This document shows, one piece after another, positions 40,474-49,397 of a stretch of 64,000 bases of DNA. A program made the translations under genes and the position numbers. The notes beneath the pieces are model-generated. The model was given only the letters and a program-made list of their open reading frames with translations, had not been told where the DNA came from and ran no database searches. The stretch is from Stenotrophomonas sp. WZN-1 (lineage in GTDB: Bacteria > Pseudomonadota > Gammaproteobacteria > Xanthomonadales > Xanthomonadaceae): NCBI RefSeq assembly GCF_002192255.1, contig NZ_CP021768.1:1320001-1384000 (forward strand), read 5' to 3'. How positions within the stretch are numbered: the stretch's first letter is position 1; the number at the start of each line of letters is the position of its first letter.

Positions 40474-41153
40474 GGGGCGCTGTTGTCCTGCGCGTCTTCC
40501 AGCATGTAGCCCAGCCCGCGCACGGTGCGGATGCCCATGCCGCCGGGTTGCAGCTTGCGGCGCAGGCGGTGCAGGGCGATGTCCAGGCCGTTGTCGGTCA
40601 GGTCCTGGCCCCAGTCGCACAGCGCCTCCACCAGCTGCGCGCGCGACACGATGCGCTCGGCACGGACCGCCAGTGCCGACAGCAGGCCGAACTCGCGTGC
40701 GGTCAGTTCCAGCGACTGGTCGTCGATCCAGACGCGGTGCCCGGCCAGGTCCAGGCGCAGGCGACCGATGCGCAGGTCCGGGTTGCCATTGCTGGTGACC
40801 CGGCGCAGCTGCGCACGCACGCGTGCTTCGAATTCGTCCAGTGCGAACGGCTTGACCAGGTAGTCGTCGGCGCCAAGGTCGAGCACGCGCACGCGTTCGG
40901 CCAGGCCATCGCGGGCGGTTACCACCAGCACCGCCAGGCCATCGCCGCGCTGGCGCAGGCGTTGCAGCACGTCGCGGCCATCCAGTTGCGGCAGCCCCAG
41001 GTCCAGCACCAGCAGCGCGTACTGGGTCGAGCCCAGTGCCGCGTCGGCGTGCGCGCCGTTGTCGACGTGGTCAACCACGTGCCCCTGCCGGCGCAGCGAG
41101 GCGCACAGGCCGGAGGCGATGTCCGGGTCGTCTTCAGCAATCAGAACGCGCAT
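40470..41153 (-). CDS. OmpR-family response regulator (QseB/TctD-like)
   Basis: A 227-residue regulator. Receiver domain at residues 1-115 with the acidic pocket AEDDPD, phospho-acceptor Asp in VLDLGLPQLDG and Lys in YLVKPF; winged-helix DNA-binding domain from about 125 with LELTAREFGLLSALAVRAE and RTVRGLGYML. It precedes and overlaps the kinase gene, so both form one transcript. The 134 bases upstream contain no gene and presumably hold the promoter. Confidence 0.92.
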   Translation of the reverse strand: MRVLIAEDDPDIASGLCASLRRQGHVVDHVDNGAHADAALGSTQYALLVLDLGLPQLDGRDVLQRLRQRGDGLAVLVVTARDGLAERVRVLDLGADDYLVKPFALDEFEARVRAQLRRVTSNGNPDLRIGRLRLDLAGHRVWIDDQSLELTAREFGLLSALAVRAERIVSRAQLVEALCDWGQDLTDNGLDIALHRLRRKLQPGGMGIRTVRGLGYMLEDAQDNSAP

Positions 41154-41287
41154 GCGCGGGGGCTCCTGTAACGGTCAGGCCCAGCGGATGGACGGGGTGG
41201 GCCTCTCTCGGCTGCCGAGGGTAGCCGCAAACCGGGTGGAGGTGGAGCGCGCCGCCGCCGCCCGGTGCCGTCGCGCTGTCCCTTCAT

Positions 41288-42424
41288 TCAGTCCTGCAGG
41301 CCCGGCTCACCTGGCGCCAATGGCACCCGTGAGCCGTCCAGCAGGCCACGGCTGAGCCTGCCATCCTCGATGAACAGCAGTTCGCCGTTCTCGCCGTTCT
41401 TGATGCTGCTGTCGATGGCGATCACGCGGTCGCCATGGAAACTGCTGACGTGCGGCATCGAGGTGTGGCCGACGACGATGCGCTTGAGGTGCAGGCGATC
41501 GAGCACGGCCTGTACACCCGCCGTGTCGAGGCGGCCATCGAAGTAGCCGCGGTACCAGATCGGGCTGGTCTTGCCGTCATACAGCGGTGCGGTGGCCGGG
41601 TCGGCCTTCACTTCGGCCTTGGGCAGGCCCAGTGACGCCTGGTAGGCCGCGTTGGTTCGCGCCGGGTCCAGCGCCAGCTGCACCGCTTCGGGCGAGATGC
41701 CACCGTGCAGGAACAGGGTGTCGCCGATCTTCAGCAGCACCGGGCGTGTGCGCAGCCACTGCCCGATCACCGAATCGGCGCCGTACAGCTGCGGATAGCT
41801 GCGGCCGAGCAGCTGGGCGCTGCGCAGGTACTTCGGGTTGACGTAGCGCAGGTCGTCGTACAGCACCATGGTTTCGTGGTTGCCAAGCACGAAGTGCACT
41901 GCGCCGCCGGCGGCGGCGGCCTGCTGCTGCAGGCCGTACAGCAGCCAGAACGCCTCGGTCACCTGCGGGCCGCGGTCGAACACATCGCCGGCGATGACCA
42001 GGGAGTCCTTGCCCAGTGCCCAGCGGTCCTGCGCGTCGATGACCTGATGGGCGCGCAGCAGGCGCACCAGCAGCCCGTACTGGCCATGGATGTCGGACAG
42101 CGCGACGATGCGCGGCGCGGCCGGCAGTACGGAGATCGAAGGTGCATTCGGCGCGGCCACATGCACGGTGTGCCCGTAGCCGCAGCGTGGGGCGATGTCG
42201 GTGCCTGCGGCCTGCGTGGACAGCGTGCGCGACTCGACCTTGTCGTCGCAGATCCACTTGGCCTGCAGCTGCATGCCCTGGCGGAATACATAGGGGCCAT
42301 CGGCCTGCACGTGGTCGGCGGGCGCGGCAACCTCGCGGGCCTGCGTGGCTCCGGCGCTGCAGGCCAGCAGCGGCAGCAGCAGGGTGGTCAGCAGGGAAGG
42401 GCGATAGCGCGGCATCGGCGGCAT
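41288..42424 (-). CDS. Exported Shewanella-like (SLP) metallophosphoesterase
   Basis: A 378-residue calcineurin-like phosphatase. The N-terminus LLTTLLLPLLACSAGATQA is a signal peptide, with LLAC as possible lipobox. Metal-binding motifs in order are IVALSDIHGQYG, VIAGDVFDRG, FVLGNHETMV, FLHGGISPE and VVGHTS, the arrangement of PPP-type phosphatases in the bacterial/plant SLP group. An insert with two cysteines (WICDDK, APRCGYG) precedes the catalytic domain. It is probably periplasmic and acts on phosphoproteins or small phosphoesters. Confidence 0.85.
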   Translation of the reverse strand: MPPMPRYRPSLLTTLLLPLLACSAGATQAREVAAPADHVQADGPYVFRQGMQLQAKWICDDKVESRTLSTQAAGTDIAPRCGYGHTVHVAAPNAPSISVLPAAPRIVALSDIHGQYGLLVRLLRAHQVIDAQDRWALGKDSLVIAGDVFDRGPQVTEAFWLLYGLQQQAAAAGGAVHFVLGNHETMVLYDDLRYVNPKYLRSAQLLGRSYPQLYGADSVIGQWLRTRPVLLKIGDTLFLHGGISPEAVQLALDPARTNAAYQASLGLPKAEVKADPATAPLYDGKTSPIWYRGYFDGRLDTAGVQAVLDRLHLKRIVVGHTSMPHVSSFHGDRVIAIDSSIKNGENGELLFIEDGRLSRGLLDGSRVPLAPGEPGLQD

Positions 42425-42488
42425 CCGGCGGCGGAAACATCCGATGCTAACCGGCGCGGTCGGATCGTGGTGTGCGCGAATGGGCGGA

Positions 42489-42938
42489 TCAGGTGCCGCG
42501 CCCTTCGTCCTTGAGCTTGCGCACGCGGGTCGCGGCGGCCTGCAGGGGCTGACCGTCGCGCCCGTGCGGTTGCATGTAGGGCAGCGGTCGCCGCGTGCTG
42601 GATTCGATCAGCTGCGAATGGGCTTCACCGGCTTCGAAGCGATGGCGTTCTCCCCACTGGCGCAGCGCGACCAGCAGCGGGAACAGTTCCTGGCCGGCGT
42701 GGGTGAGCACGTATTCCTGGTAGGCCGAGCCATCGGAGGCTGGTTGCAGCTGCAGGATGCCGGCCTCGACCAGCCTGCGCAGGCGATCACTGAGGATGTT
42801 GCGCGCCGCGCCGAGGCTGCGCTGGAAGTCGCCAAAGCGGGTGATGCCATCGAAGGCATCGCGGATGACCAGCAGCGCCCAGCGGTCGCCGAGCAGGTCG
42901 GCGCTGCGGGCGACGGGGCAGGGACTGTTGGCGTGCAT
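42489..42938 (-). CDS. HxlR-type winged-helix regulator
   Basis: A 149-residue transcription factor. It opens with the HxlR-family pattern CPVARSADLLGDRWALLVIR, including the conserved cysteine near residue 7 used by redox- or aldehyde-sensing members. The recognition region FGDFQRSLGAARNILSDRLRR and the wing LTHAGQELFPLLVALRQWGE follow. It diverges from an MFS exporter gene with an inverted repeat between them, suggesting it represses both genes and responds to an exported compound or electrophile. Confidence 0.88.
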   Translation of the reverse strand: MHANSPCPVARSADLLGDRWALLVIRDAFDGITRFGDFQRSLGAARNILSDRLRRLVEAGILQLQPASDGSAYQEYVLTHAGQELFPLLVALRQWGERHRFEAGEAHSQLIESSTRRPLPYMQPHGRDGQPLQAAATRVRKLKDEGRGT

Positions 42939-42953
42939 GGCGTGGCCTCCGGG

Positions 42954-43013
42954 TGTGGTTGCAGTTTAAAACCAATGGAGATAGCCTGCATCAAGTTTCA
43001 AATTGCAACCACA
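42954..43013. promoter_or_regulatory. Inverted repeat in the hxlR-type/MFS divergent promoter
   Basis: TGTGGTTGCAGTTTAAAAC at 42954-42972 recurs inverted at 42995-43013, with 17 of 19 bases conserved and a centre-to-centre distance of 41 bases. Each arm contains a GTTGCA(N)TTT(N)AAAC core, and the intergenic region is AT-rich against the surroundings. One arm lies just before the regulator start and the other 2 bases before the exporter ATG, so a bound protein would block both promoters. Confidence 0.7.
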
Positions 43014-43015
43014 TC

Positions 43016-44233
43016 ATGAGTACTCCATTGGTTTCCCGTCCACTGCTGGTCCTGCTCGCGGTCGCGGCCGGCGCCAGCGTTGCCAACGTCTATTACGCGC
43101 AACCGCTGCTGGACCGGCTGGCGCAGGCGTTCGCACTGGACCGTGCCGTGGCGGGCGCAGTGCTGGCGGCAACCCAGGCCGGCAGCGTGCTGGCCTTGCT
43201 TGGCCTGCTGCCGTTGGCCGATCGCGGGGACCGGCGACGTCTGCTGCGGCTGCAGTTGATGGCGCTGGTGCTGGGCCTGCTGTGGCTGGCGGCTGCCCGG
43301 ACTGCGGCATGGCTGTTGTCGGGCATGCTGCTGGCCGGCCTGCTGGGCACCGCGCTGACCCAGGGGCTGATCGCCTATACCGCCACGCTGGCGCCGCCGG
43401 AGCAGCGCGGCCGCGTGGTGGGCGTGGTGCAGGGCGGTGTGTTCATCGGCCTGTTGCTGGCGCGCGTGGTATCGGGCGCGATCGCGGCCACCATCGGCTG
43501 GCGGGCGGTCTATCTGCTGTCGGCAGCGATGATGGCGGCCTTGGCCGTGCTGTTGTGGCGGCGCCTGCCGGCGGTGCCGGTACCGCCGGTACCGCCGCGC
43601 TGGTCCGCGCTGCTGGGTTCGATGCTGGGCATGCTGCGCCGGGACCGCAGTCTGCGCGAGCGTGGGCCGCTGGCGTTGCTGCTGTTTGCTGGCCTCAACG
43701 TGTTCTGGGCGGCGGCGCCGCTGCCGTTGTCGGCGCCTCCGTTGCAGTGGTCCACCGCGGCCATCGGTGCGCTCGGCCTGGCCGGCGTAGTGGGCGCATT
43801 GATGGCGGCGCGGGTCGGGCACTGGATGGACCGCGGTTTCACTGGTCGGGTCAGCCTTGGCGCGTTGCTGCTGATGCTTGCCGCGTGGGGGCCGCTGCTG
43901 GGCCTGTCGCAGTCGCTGTCGTTGCTGCTGCTGGGCGTGATCGTGCTCGACCTCGGTGGGCAGGCACTGCACGTATCGAACCAGGCGCTGCTGCTGCGTG
44001 CACCGGCAGAACAGCATGGGCGCCTGGTGGCGCTGTACATGCTGTTCTATGCGGTGGGCAGTGGTGCCGGTGCGGCTGCCGGGCCCTGGATGCAGGCCCG
44101 GCATGGCTGGCCCGCAGTGTGCCTGCTGGGTGCAGGCATCGCGTTGCTGGCACTGCTGTGGTGGGCGGGGTGGCGGGTGGTGGCGCTGAAAGCAGCGGCT
44201 GCCACCTGTATCGGTAGAGCCAGCTGCCGGTAG
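43016..44233 (+). CDS. MFS transporter (drug/metabolite exporter)
   Basis: A 405-residue, 12-TM major facilitator. TM1 is followed by ANVYYAQPLLD, the signature of the YnfM/YdhP-like proton-drug antiporter group. The loop 2-3 motif A-like segment is LADRGDRRRLL. The second half repeats the fold, with a loop 8-9 MDRGFTGR. ATG 43016 lies directly after the inverted-repeat operator. The last codons (CIGRASCR) are read from a GTAG repeat, so the C-terminal tail is probably not conserved. The substrate is unknown. Confidence 0.87.
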   Translation: MSTPLVSRPLLVLLAVAAGASVANVYYAQPLLDRLAQAFALDRAVAGAVLAATQAGSVLALLGLLPLADRGDRRRLLRLQLMALVLGLLWLAAARTAAWLLSGMLLAGLLGTALTQGLIAYTATLAPPEQRGRVVGVVQGGVFIGLLLARVVSGAIAATIGWRAVYLLSAAMMAALAVLLWRRLPAVPVPPVPPRWSALLGSMLGMLRRDRSLRERGPLALLLFAGLNVFWAAAPLPLSAPPLQWSTAAIGALGLAGVVGALMAARVGHWMDRGFTGRVSLGALLLMLAAWGPLLGLSQSLSLLLLGVIVLDLGGQALHVSNQALLLRAPAEQHGRLVALYMLFYAVGSGAGAAAGPWMQARHGWPAVCLLGAGIALLALLWWAGWRVVALKAAAATCIGRASCR

Positions 44234-44241
44234 AGCCGGCG
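44213..44241. repeat. SMAG/REP element overlapping the MFS 3' end
   Basis: Two GTAGAGCC units (GGTAGAGCCAGCTGCC and GGTAGAGCCGGC) stand in tandem, as in partial SMAG elements. The MFS stop codon TAG at 44231-44233 is the TAG of the second GTAG. Confidence 0.75.
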
Positions 44242-44246
44242 TGCAA

Positions 44247-45692
44247 TCAGCGCTGCAATGCGCGCCGTCCCGGCGCCTCCTGCAGGTCCGCACTGGCCAC
44301 CACCACGCGGTTGCGGCCGCTGCGCTTGGCCTCGTACATCGCTGCGTCGGCACGTGCCATCAGCCGCTCGTAGTCCGGATGGCCGTCATGGCCGGCCACG
44401 CCGATGCTGGCGGTCAGTGACAGTACCTGGCCATTGGCCAGGGCCACCGGCGAGTGTGCGATCTGCCGGCGCAGGCTCTCGGCGATCACCGCAGCCTGCG
44501 ACTCGCTGGCCGCGACCAGTACCACCACGAACTCCTCGCCGCCATAGCGGAACAGGTAGTCGCTGCCGCGCGTGAGCTGGCCGAGCAGGCCGGCGACGTG
44601 CTGCAACGCGCGGTCGCCGGCATCGTGGCCGTGGCCGTCGTTGATCGCCTTGAAATGATCCAGGTCGAGCAGCAGCAGCGAGAACGGTGTGCGGTTGTGC
44701 GTGGCCAGCTCAATTTCCCTGCGCAGCACGGTAGGCAGGAAGCGGCGGTTGAGCAGGTTGGTCAGTGCATCGCTGCCGGCATCCAGTTCACCGATGCGCT
44801 CGAACAGCAGCGTCATCAGGGCGCGGATGGCGGCCAGGTCCTCGCGGATGGCCGGCAGCACCGCCAGGCGCTGCGCCGGGGCATCGTTGCTTGCTCGCTG
44901 CAGGTTGGTGTCGATGCGGGCCATCAGCTGGCCGACCTGCTGGGTCTCGCTGCTCTCGCCGAAACTGGGGATGCCCTTGTGGGTGAACCACAGGCCGAAC
45001 TCGGATGTGGCCAGGCTGGCGCTGTCGCTGGCCTGCACATGGCCGGCCAACGCGTAGAGCAGGGCGTTCTCCCAGTCCAGCAGCAGTGCCCGCTGGCGCT
45101 CGCGCTCGGTGCCGACGTTCTGCACCAGTGAGAACAGCCGGTACGCAGCATCGGCACGGGTGGAGCGCTCGCGGGCATGGGTGTAGGCCAGGGTCATGCC
45201 TTCCATGGCGATGTCCATGATCGCGCTGAGGCAGTCGATGGCGGCGAACGCGGTGGCGCTGTCGGGCGCATCATCGCGCAGGCGCACGAACAGTTCGTGC
45301 TTGAGCACGCGCGCGCCACGGGTCACCAGATCGACCGGAATGCCGACCCGGGCATGCACATCGCCGATCACCCGTTGCGAGGCGACGGTGGCGGCAATGC
45401 CGTTGGCATCGGTGGTCAGCAACTGCACGAGCCAGCGCTGCATGGCTGGCTGCAGGCGCTGCTTGACCTGATCGTGGGACAGGAAGCGGCGTGCACGCCC
45501 GTCCTGCAGCAGTACTTCGTAGAAGCGTTGGGCCAGCGCCGGCGGGGCATCGGCGGCGGCGGCGTGCAGCAGCGCGGTGGCCGCAGGGCCGGCCTGTTGC
45601 AGGCCGTGCTGCCAGGCCTCGGCCAGCGGCTGGCTGGCATCGTCCAGTTGGGGTGGTTCCACGTCGATCTCTGACTGCGTACGGCAAACCAC
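44247..45692 (-). CDS. dosC: Globin-coupled diguanylate cyclase (DosC-like oxygen sensor)
   Basis: A cyclic-di-GMP synthase with a heme globin sensor. The N-terminal globin region has FLSHDQVKQRLQPAMQRW and DVHARVGIPVDLV, whose histidine corresponds to the proximal heme ligand of E. coli DosC. A middle domain has IDCLSAIMDIAMEGMTLA and EFGLWFTHKG. The GGDEF domain has DALTNLLNRRFLP, LDLDHFKAINDGHGHDAGD and the active loop RYGGEEF, ending HPDYERLMARADAAMYEAKR. The start is uncertain: the frame is open to 45827, but that ATG lies on the Fur-box candidate of the divergent gene. GTG 45692 places the globin about where DosC has it. Expected product c-di-GMP, controlling biofilm and motility in response to oxygen. 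Confidence 0.88.
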   Translation of the reverse strand: MVCRTQSEIDVEPPQLDDASQPLAEAWQHGLQQAGPAATALLHAAAADAPPALAQRFYEVLLQDGRARRFLSHDQVKQRLQPAMQRWLVQLLTTDANGIAATVASQRVIGDVHARVGIPVDLVTRGARVLKHELFVRLRDDAPDSATAFAAIDCLSAIMDIAMEGMTLAYTHARERSTRADAAYRLFSLVQNVGTERERQRALLLDWENALLYALAGHVQASDSASLATSEFGLWFTHKGIPSFGESSETQQVGQLMARIDTNLQRASNDAPAQRLAVLPAIREDLAAIRALMTLLFERIGELDAGSDALTNLLNRRFLPTVLRREIELATHNRTPFSLLLLDLDHFKAINDGHGHDAGDRALQHVAGLLGQLTRGSDYLFRYGGEEFVVVLVAASESQAAVIAESLRRQIAHSPVALANGQVLSLTASIGVAGHDGHPDYERLMARADAAMYEAKRSGRNRVVVASADLQEAPGRRALQR

Positions 45693-45811
45693 GGGTATCG
45701 GCCGCGGTGGCGTGTGGTTGATGGCAGGTAAGCCGGCCAGTTTAAGCGCGATGCAGGGTTGCACGGTGCGCAAAGCACATCGGCGCCCCTGCGGCAATGA
45801 GTGAGCGCATT

Positions 45812-45826
45812 TGAGAATCACTCGCA
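45812..45826 (+). promoter_or_regulatory. Fur-box candidate upstream of the siderophore receptor
   Basis: TGAGAATCACTCGCA at 45812-45826 matches the 7-1-7 Fur consensus TGATAATNATTATCA at 10 of 14 defined positions. It lies 123 bases before the receptor ATG, in the divergent space with the diguanylate cyclase gene. Iron repression of the receptor would be expected. Confidence 0.55.
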
Positions 45827-45948
45827 TTGATGGGAGAATGCGCGCACGGATCGGACCTCAGGCGACTGCAGCGACGCTCCGCCTCCCCCTCGTCGTCGCC
45901 TCAAGCCCTTTGCCAGAGGCCCCGTTGCCCTGCCAGAAGGTCCAGATC

Positions 45949-48198
45949 ATGTCTCCTGCCGTTGTCCTTTCGCCGCGCCCGCTGGCGCTCGCCGTTGCCG
46001 CCCTGCTGGCGGGCAGCGCCCTGACCGCCCGGGCCGAAACCGACGCCACCGATATCGACACGGTGCATGTCACCGCTTCGCAGATCGCCCGCCAGGCGTT
46101 GGGCACTTCGACCATCACTGCCGAGGACATCGCCAAGCGCCCGCCGGCCAACGACATTGCCGAACTGCTGCGCACCATGCCGGGCGTCAACCTCACCGGC
46201 AACAGCGCCTCGGGCCAGTACGGCAACAACCGCCAGATCGACCTGCGTGGCATGGGCCCGGAGAACACGCTGATCCTGGTCGATGGCAAGCGCATCGGTG
46301 CGCGGGATGCCGTGCGCATGGGCCGTAGCGGCGAACGCAATACGCGCGGCGATACCAACTGGGTACCGGCGGAAATGATCGAGCGCATCGAAGTGCTGCG
46401 CGGCCCTGCAGCGGCGCGCTACGGCTCCGGTGCGTCCGGCGGCGTGGTCAACATCATCACCAAGCGCCCGACCGGCGACCTGGCCGGTGCGGTCGACCTG
46501 TATGGGCTGGTGCCCGAGCACAGCGCCGAAGGCGGCAGCGAACGCGTCGGCCTGCAGCTGAGCGGGCCGATGACCGACACCCTGTCGTTCCGCCTGTATG
46601 GCAATCTCAACAAGACCGACGCCGACTCACTGGACCTCAACCGCCAGTACGCGACCAACCCGAACGCGGTGCCGCCGGCTGGCCGCGAGGGCGTCAAGAA
46701 CCGCGACGTCAACGCGTTGCTGCGCTGGGACATCACCGCCGACCAGGTGGTGGAGTTCGAAGCCGGCACCAGCCGCCAGGGCAACATCTACGCCGGTGAC
46801 CGCGCCGTCAGCACCACCGGTACCTCGACCGGCATCGACCTGGCCGCCCTGGCCGAGGGCGAGGCGGAAACCAACCGCATGTACCGCAATACCGGCGCGA
46901 TCACCCATCGCGGCCGCTGGGGCGATGTGACCTCGCGGATGACGGCCGCAGTGGAAGCAGTGAACAACTCGCGCATCAATGAAGGCCTGGCCGGTGGCCC
47001 GGAAGGCAGCTTCAACGGCACCGACTGGTCGACCTCACGCCTGCGCAACTACCAGCTGGATGGCGAAGTGAGCTTCCCGACCACGCTGGGTGGTGCCGAG
47101 AACATCTGGACGCTGGGCTTTGAATACCTCGACAGCCGCCTGACCGACCCGTACTCGATGAGCCAGTCCAGCAGCAGCGGCGGCGGCTTCCCGGGGCTGT
47201 CGGCCGACCGTGCGCGCGGCAAGGCCGATGCGCAGACCACCGCCGTATTCGTGGAGGACAACATCTACCTGGGCGAGCGCTGGATCGTTACCCCGGGCCT
47301 GCGTTTCGACCACCACAGCCAGTTCGGCAACAACACCAGCCCCAGCCTCAATGCGCAGTTCCGCATCAACAGCGACTGGGTGGTGAAGGGCGGCATCGCC
47401 CGCGCGTTCAAGGCGCCGAACCTGTACCAGTCGAACCCGGACTATCTCTACTACACCCGTGGCAACGGCTGCCCCAATGCGCTTCCGAGCCTCGGCGCTG
47501 GTTGCTACATGCGTGGCAATGCGGATCTGAAGGCGGAAACCAGCCTGAACAAGGAACTGGGCATCGAATGGGCACCGCAGAGCGGCTGGCAGGCGTCGTT
47601 GACCTACTTCCACAACGACTACAAGGACAAGATCCAGGCCGGCTACGACCAGATCGGCCTGACTGCCGATGGCCGCGGCCGCATCTTCCGCTGGGAGAAC
47701 GCGCCGAAGGCGATCGTGCAGGGGCTTGAGGGCAACCTGGTGATCCCGCTGCTGGGTGAGCAGGGCAACCGCCTGAAGTGGAGCAACAACTTCACCTACA
47801 TGGTGGAAAATGAGAACAAGAGCACGGGCCAGCCGCTGTCGGTGATCCCGAAGTACACCGTCAACACGATGCTGGACTGGCAGGCCACCGACAAGCTGTC
47901 GCTGCTGCTGACCGGTACCTTCTATGGCAAGCAGAAGCCGGCCACCACCAACATCAACAACGATCCGCGCTGTACCGGCAGCTGCGATGCCTCGATCGCG
48001 CTGCAGGATCGCGGTGCGTACAACATCTGGGGCGTGAGCGCGCGCTACAAGGTGACCGAGACGGTCAGCTTCGGCTTCGGCGTGAACAACCTGGCCGACA
48101 AGCGCCTGTTCCGCGAGGCCAACAGCAGCGATGCCGGCGCGGCGACCTACAACGAGCCGGGCCGCGCGTACTGGGCCAGCCTGCGCTTCGGGTTCTGA
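45949..48198 (+). CDS. fepA: TonB-dependent ferric enterobactin-type receptor (FepA/PfeA family)
   Basis: A 749-residue outer-membrane receptor. ATG 45949 has AGAAGG 8 bases before it. The signal peptide (LALAVAALLAGSALTARA) is cut before ETD, and a TonB box-like DTVHVTAS follows. The plug carries DIAELLRTMPGVNLTGNSAS, NNRQIDLRGMGPENTLILVD and RIEVLRGPAAARYGSGASGG, close to FepA. The 22-strand barrel ends in NNLADKRLFREAN, YNEPGRAYWASLRFGF with the terminal Phe. The Fur-box candidate upstream fits iron-regulated uptake of a catecholate siderophore. A cysteine pair (GCPNALPSLGAGC) lies in an extracellular loop. Confidence 0.92.
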   Translation: MSPAVVLSPRPLALAVAALLAGSALTARAETDATDIDTVHVTASQIARQALGTSTITAEDIAKRPPANDIAELLRTMPGVNLTGNSASGQYGNNRQIDLRGMGPENTLILVDGKRIGARDAVRMGRSGERNTRGDTNWVPAEMIERIEVLRGPAAARYGSGASGGVVNIITKRPTGDLAGAVDLYGLVPEHSAEGGSERVGLQLSGPMTDTLSFRLYGNLNKTDADSLDLNRQYATNPNAVPPAGREGVKNRDVNALLRWDITADQVVEFEAGTSRQGNIYAGDRAVSTTGTSTGIDLAALAEGEAETNRMYRNTGAITHRGRWGDVTSRMTAAVEAVNNSRINEGLAGGPEGSFNGTDWSTSRLRNYQLDGEVSFPTTLGGAENIWTLGFEYLDSRLTDPYSMSQSSSSGGGFPGLSADRARGKADAQTTAVFVEDNIYLGERWIVTPGLRFDHHSQFGNNTSPSLNAQFRINSDWVVKGGIARAFKAPNLYQSNPDYLYYTRGNGCPNALPSLGAGCYMRGNADLKAETSLNKELGIEWAPQSGWQASLTYFHNDYKDKIQAGYDQIGLTADGRGRIFRWENAPKAIVQGLEGNLVIPLLGEQGNRLKWSNNFTYMVENENKSTGQPLSVIPKYTVNTMLDWQATDKLSLLLTGTFYGKQKPATTNINNDPRCTGSCDASIALQDRGAYNIWGVSARYKVTETVSFGFGVNNLADKRLFREANSSDAGAATYNEPGRAYWASLRFGF

Positions 48199-48226
48199 CC
48201 GCACGCGGACGTCGATCCGCTGCGTT

Positions 48227-48245
48227 CGCCAGGCGTGGCCTGGCG
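48227..48245 (+). terminator. Hairpin after the siderophore receptor gene
   Basis: A perfect 8-base stem CGCCAGGC-GTG-GCCTGGCG lies 29 bases beyond the receptor stop. There is no T tract, so it could be a terminator or part of the neighbouring REP cluster. Confidence 0.4.
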
Positions 48246-48262
48246 CTGCCGGCCACGCTCCG

Positions 48263-48285
48263 GTAGCGCCGGGCCATGCCCGGTG
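48263..48285. repeat. SMAG (GTAG) element
   Basis: GTAG followed by CGCCGGGC-CAT-GCCCGGTG, the classic SMAG head plus imperfect stem and CAT loop. It lies between the receptor and the metal exporter gene. Confidence 0.85.
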
Positions 48286-48378
48286 AGGGACCGCGTGGCC
48301 TGCAATGTTATAAACACCGTAATAGTCTCCCCCGCCAGCACGGCGTAGCCTGCACCGCATCGCAAAGGAGCTGTTGCC

Positions 48379-49359
48379 ATGGGCCACGACCACGATCACC
48401 TGCCATCCGAGATCCGTCACGAGAAACCCTTGTGGTGGGCACTCGGCCTGACCTCCACCTTCCTCGTCGTGGAGGTGGTGGGCGCGTTCTGGACCAACAG
48501 CCTGGCGCTGCTGTCAGACGCCGCGCACATGGCCACCGATGCGCTGGCGCTGATGATCGCGCTGGTCGCGGTGCGGCTGAGCCGGCGCCCGCCGGACGCG
48601 CGCCGCACCTACGGCTATGCACGCCTGGAAGCGCTGGGCGCGATGATCAACGGCGCCATGCTGTTCGTGGTTGCCGCCTACATCCTGTGGGAGGCGGTCG
48701 GGCGCTTCCGCGAGCCGCAGGAGATCGCCTCCTCCGGCATGCTGGTGATCGCCGCCGCGGGCCTGGTCATCAACTTGATCTCGATGCGCCTGCTGCAGGC
48801 CGGCAGTGGCGAGAGCCTCAACGTGAAGGGCGCCTACCTGGAAGTGTGGGCGGACATGCTCGGCTCGGTGGCGGTGATCGCCGGTGCGTTGTTGATCAAG
48901 TGGACCGGCTGGAAGCCGATCGACCCGATCCTGGCGGTGCTGATCGGTTTGTGGGTACTGCCGCGCACCTACGTGCTGATGCGTGAGGCGATCAACGTGC
49001 TGCTGGAAGGCGTGCCCAAGGGCATGGACGTGGCCAAGGTGCGCGACAGCCTGTCCGGCCATGCCGCCGTGCTGGACGTGCATGACCTGCACGTGTGGGC
49101 GCTGGCCTCCAGCACCCCGGCGCTGACCGCGCACATCGTGATGCGTGATGGCACCGATGCCGATGCGCTGCGCCGTGAACTGGGCGGGCGCCTGCACGAT
49201 GACTTCGGCATCGAGCACGTGACACTGCAGATCGAAGCGGACCACTGCGGCGAAGCCTGTGGTGAGCCGGCGCCGGCCAAGGGCGGCGAGCACGAGGGCC
49301 ATGAAGGCCATGACCACGGCGAGGACGCGCAGGGCCATCGCGGTCACGTGCATCGTTGA
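48379..49359 (+). CDS. Cation diffusion facilitator (ZitB/CzcD-like metal exporter)
   Basis: A 326-residue, six-TM metal/proton antiporter. ATG 48379 follows AAGGAG at a good distance. Metal-site residues are visible in LLSDAAHMATDALALM (TM2, HxxxD) and YLEVWADMLGSVAV (TM5). The cytoplasmic CTD has LDVHDLHVWAL and HVTLQIEADHC. A histidine-rich N-terminus (GHDHDHLP) and C-terminal tail (HEGHEGHDHGEDAQGHRGH) probably buffer Zn(II) or another divalent ion. No dedicated regulator gene is adjacent. Confidence 0.92.
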   Translation: MGHDHDHLPSEIRHEKPLWWALGLTSTFLVVEVVGAFWTNSLALLSDAAHMATDALALMIALVAVRLSRRPPDARRTYGYARLEALGAMINGAMLFVVAAYILWEAVGRFREPQEIASSGMLVIAAAGLVINLISMRLLQAGSGESLNVKGAYLEVWADMLGSVAVIAGALLIKWTGWKPIDPILAVLIGLWVLPRTYVLMREAINVLLEGVPKGMDVAKVRDSLSGHAAVLDVHDLHVWALASSTPALTAHIVMRDGTDADALRRELGGRLHDDFGIEHVTLQIEADHCGEACGEPAPAKGGEHEGHEGHDHGEDAQGHRGHVHR

Positions 49360-49397
49360 TTGAAATTGAGGGCCGTGCCGGGTGGTGCCCGGCGTGG

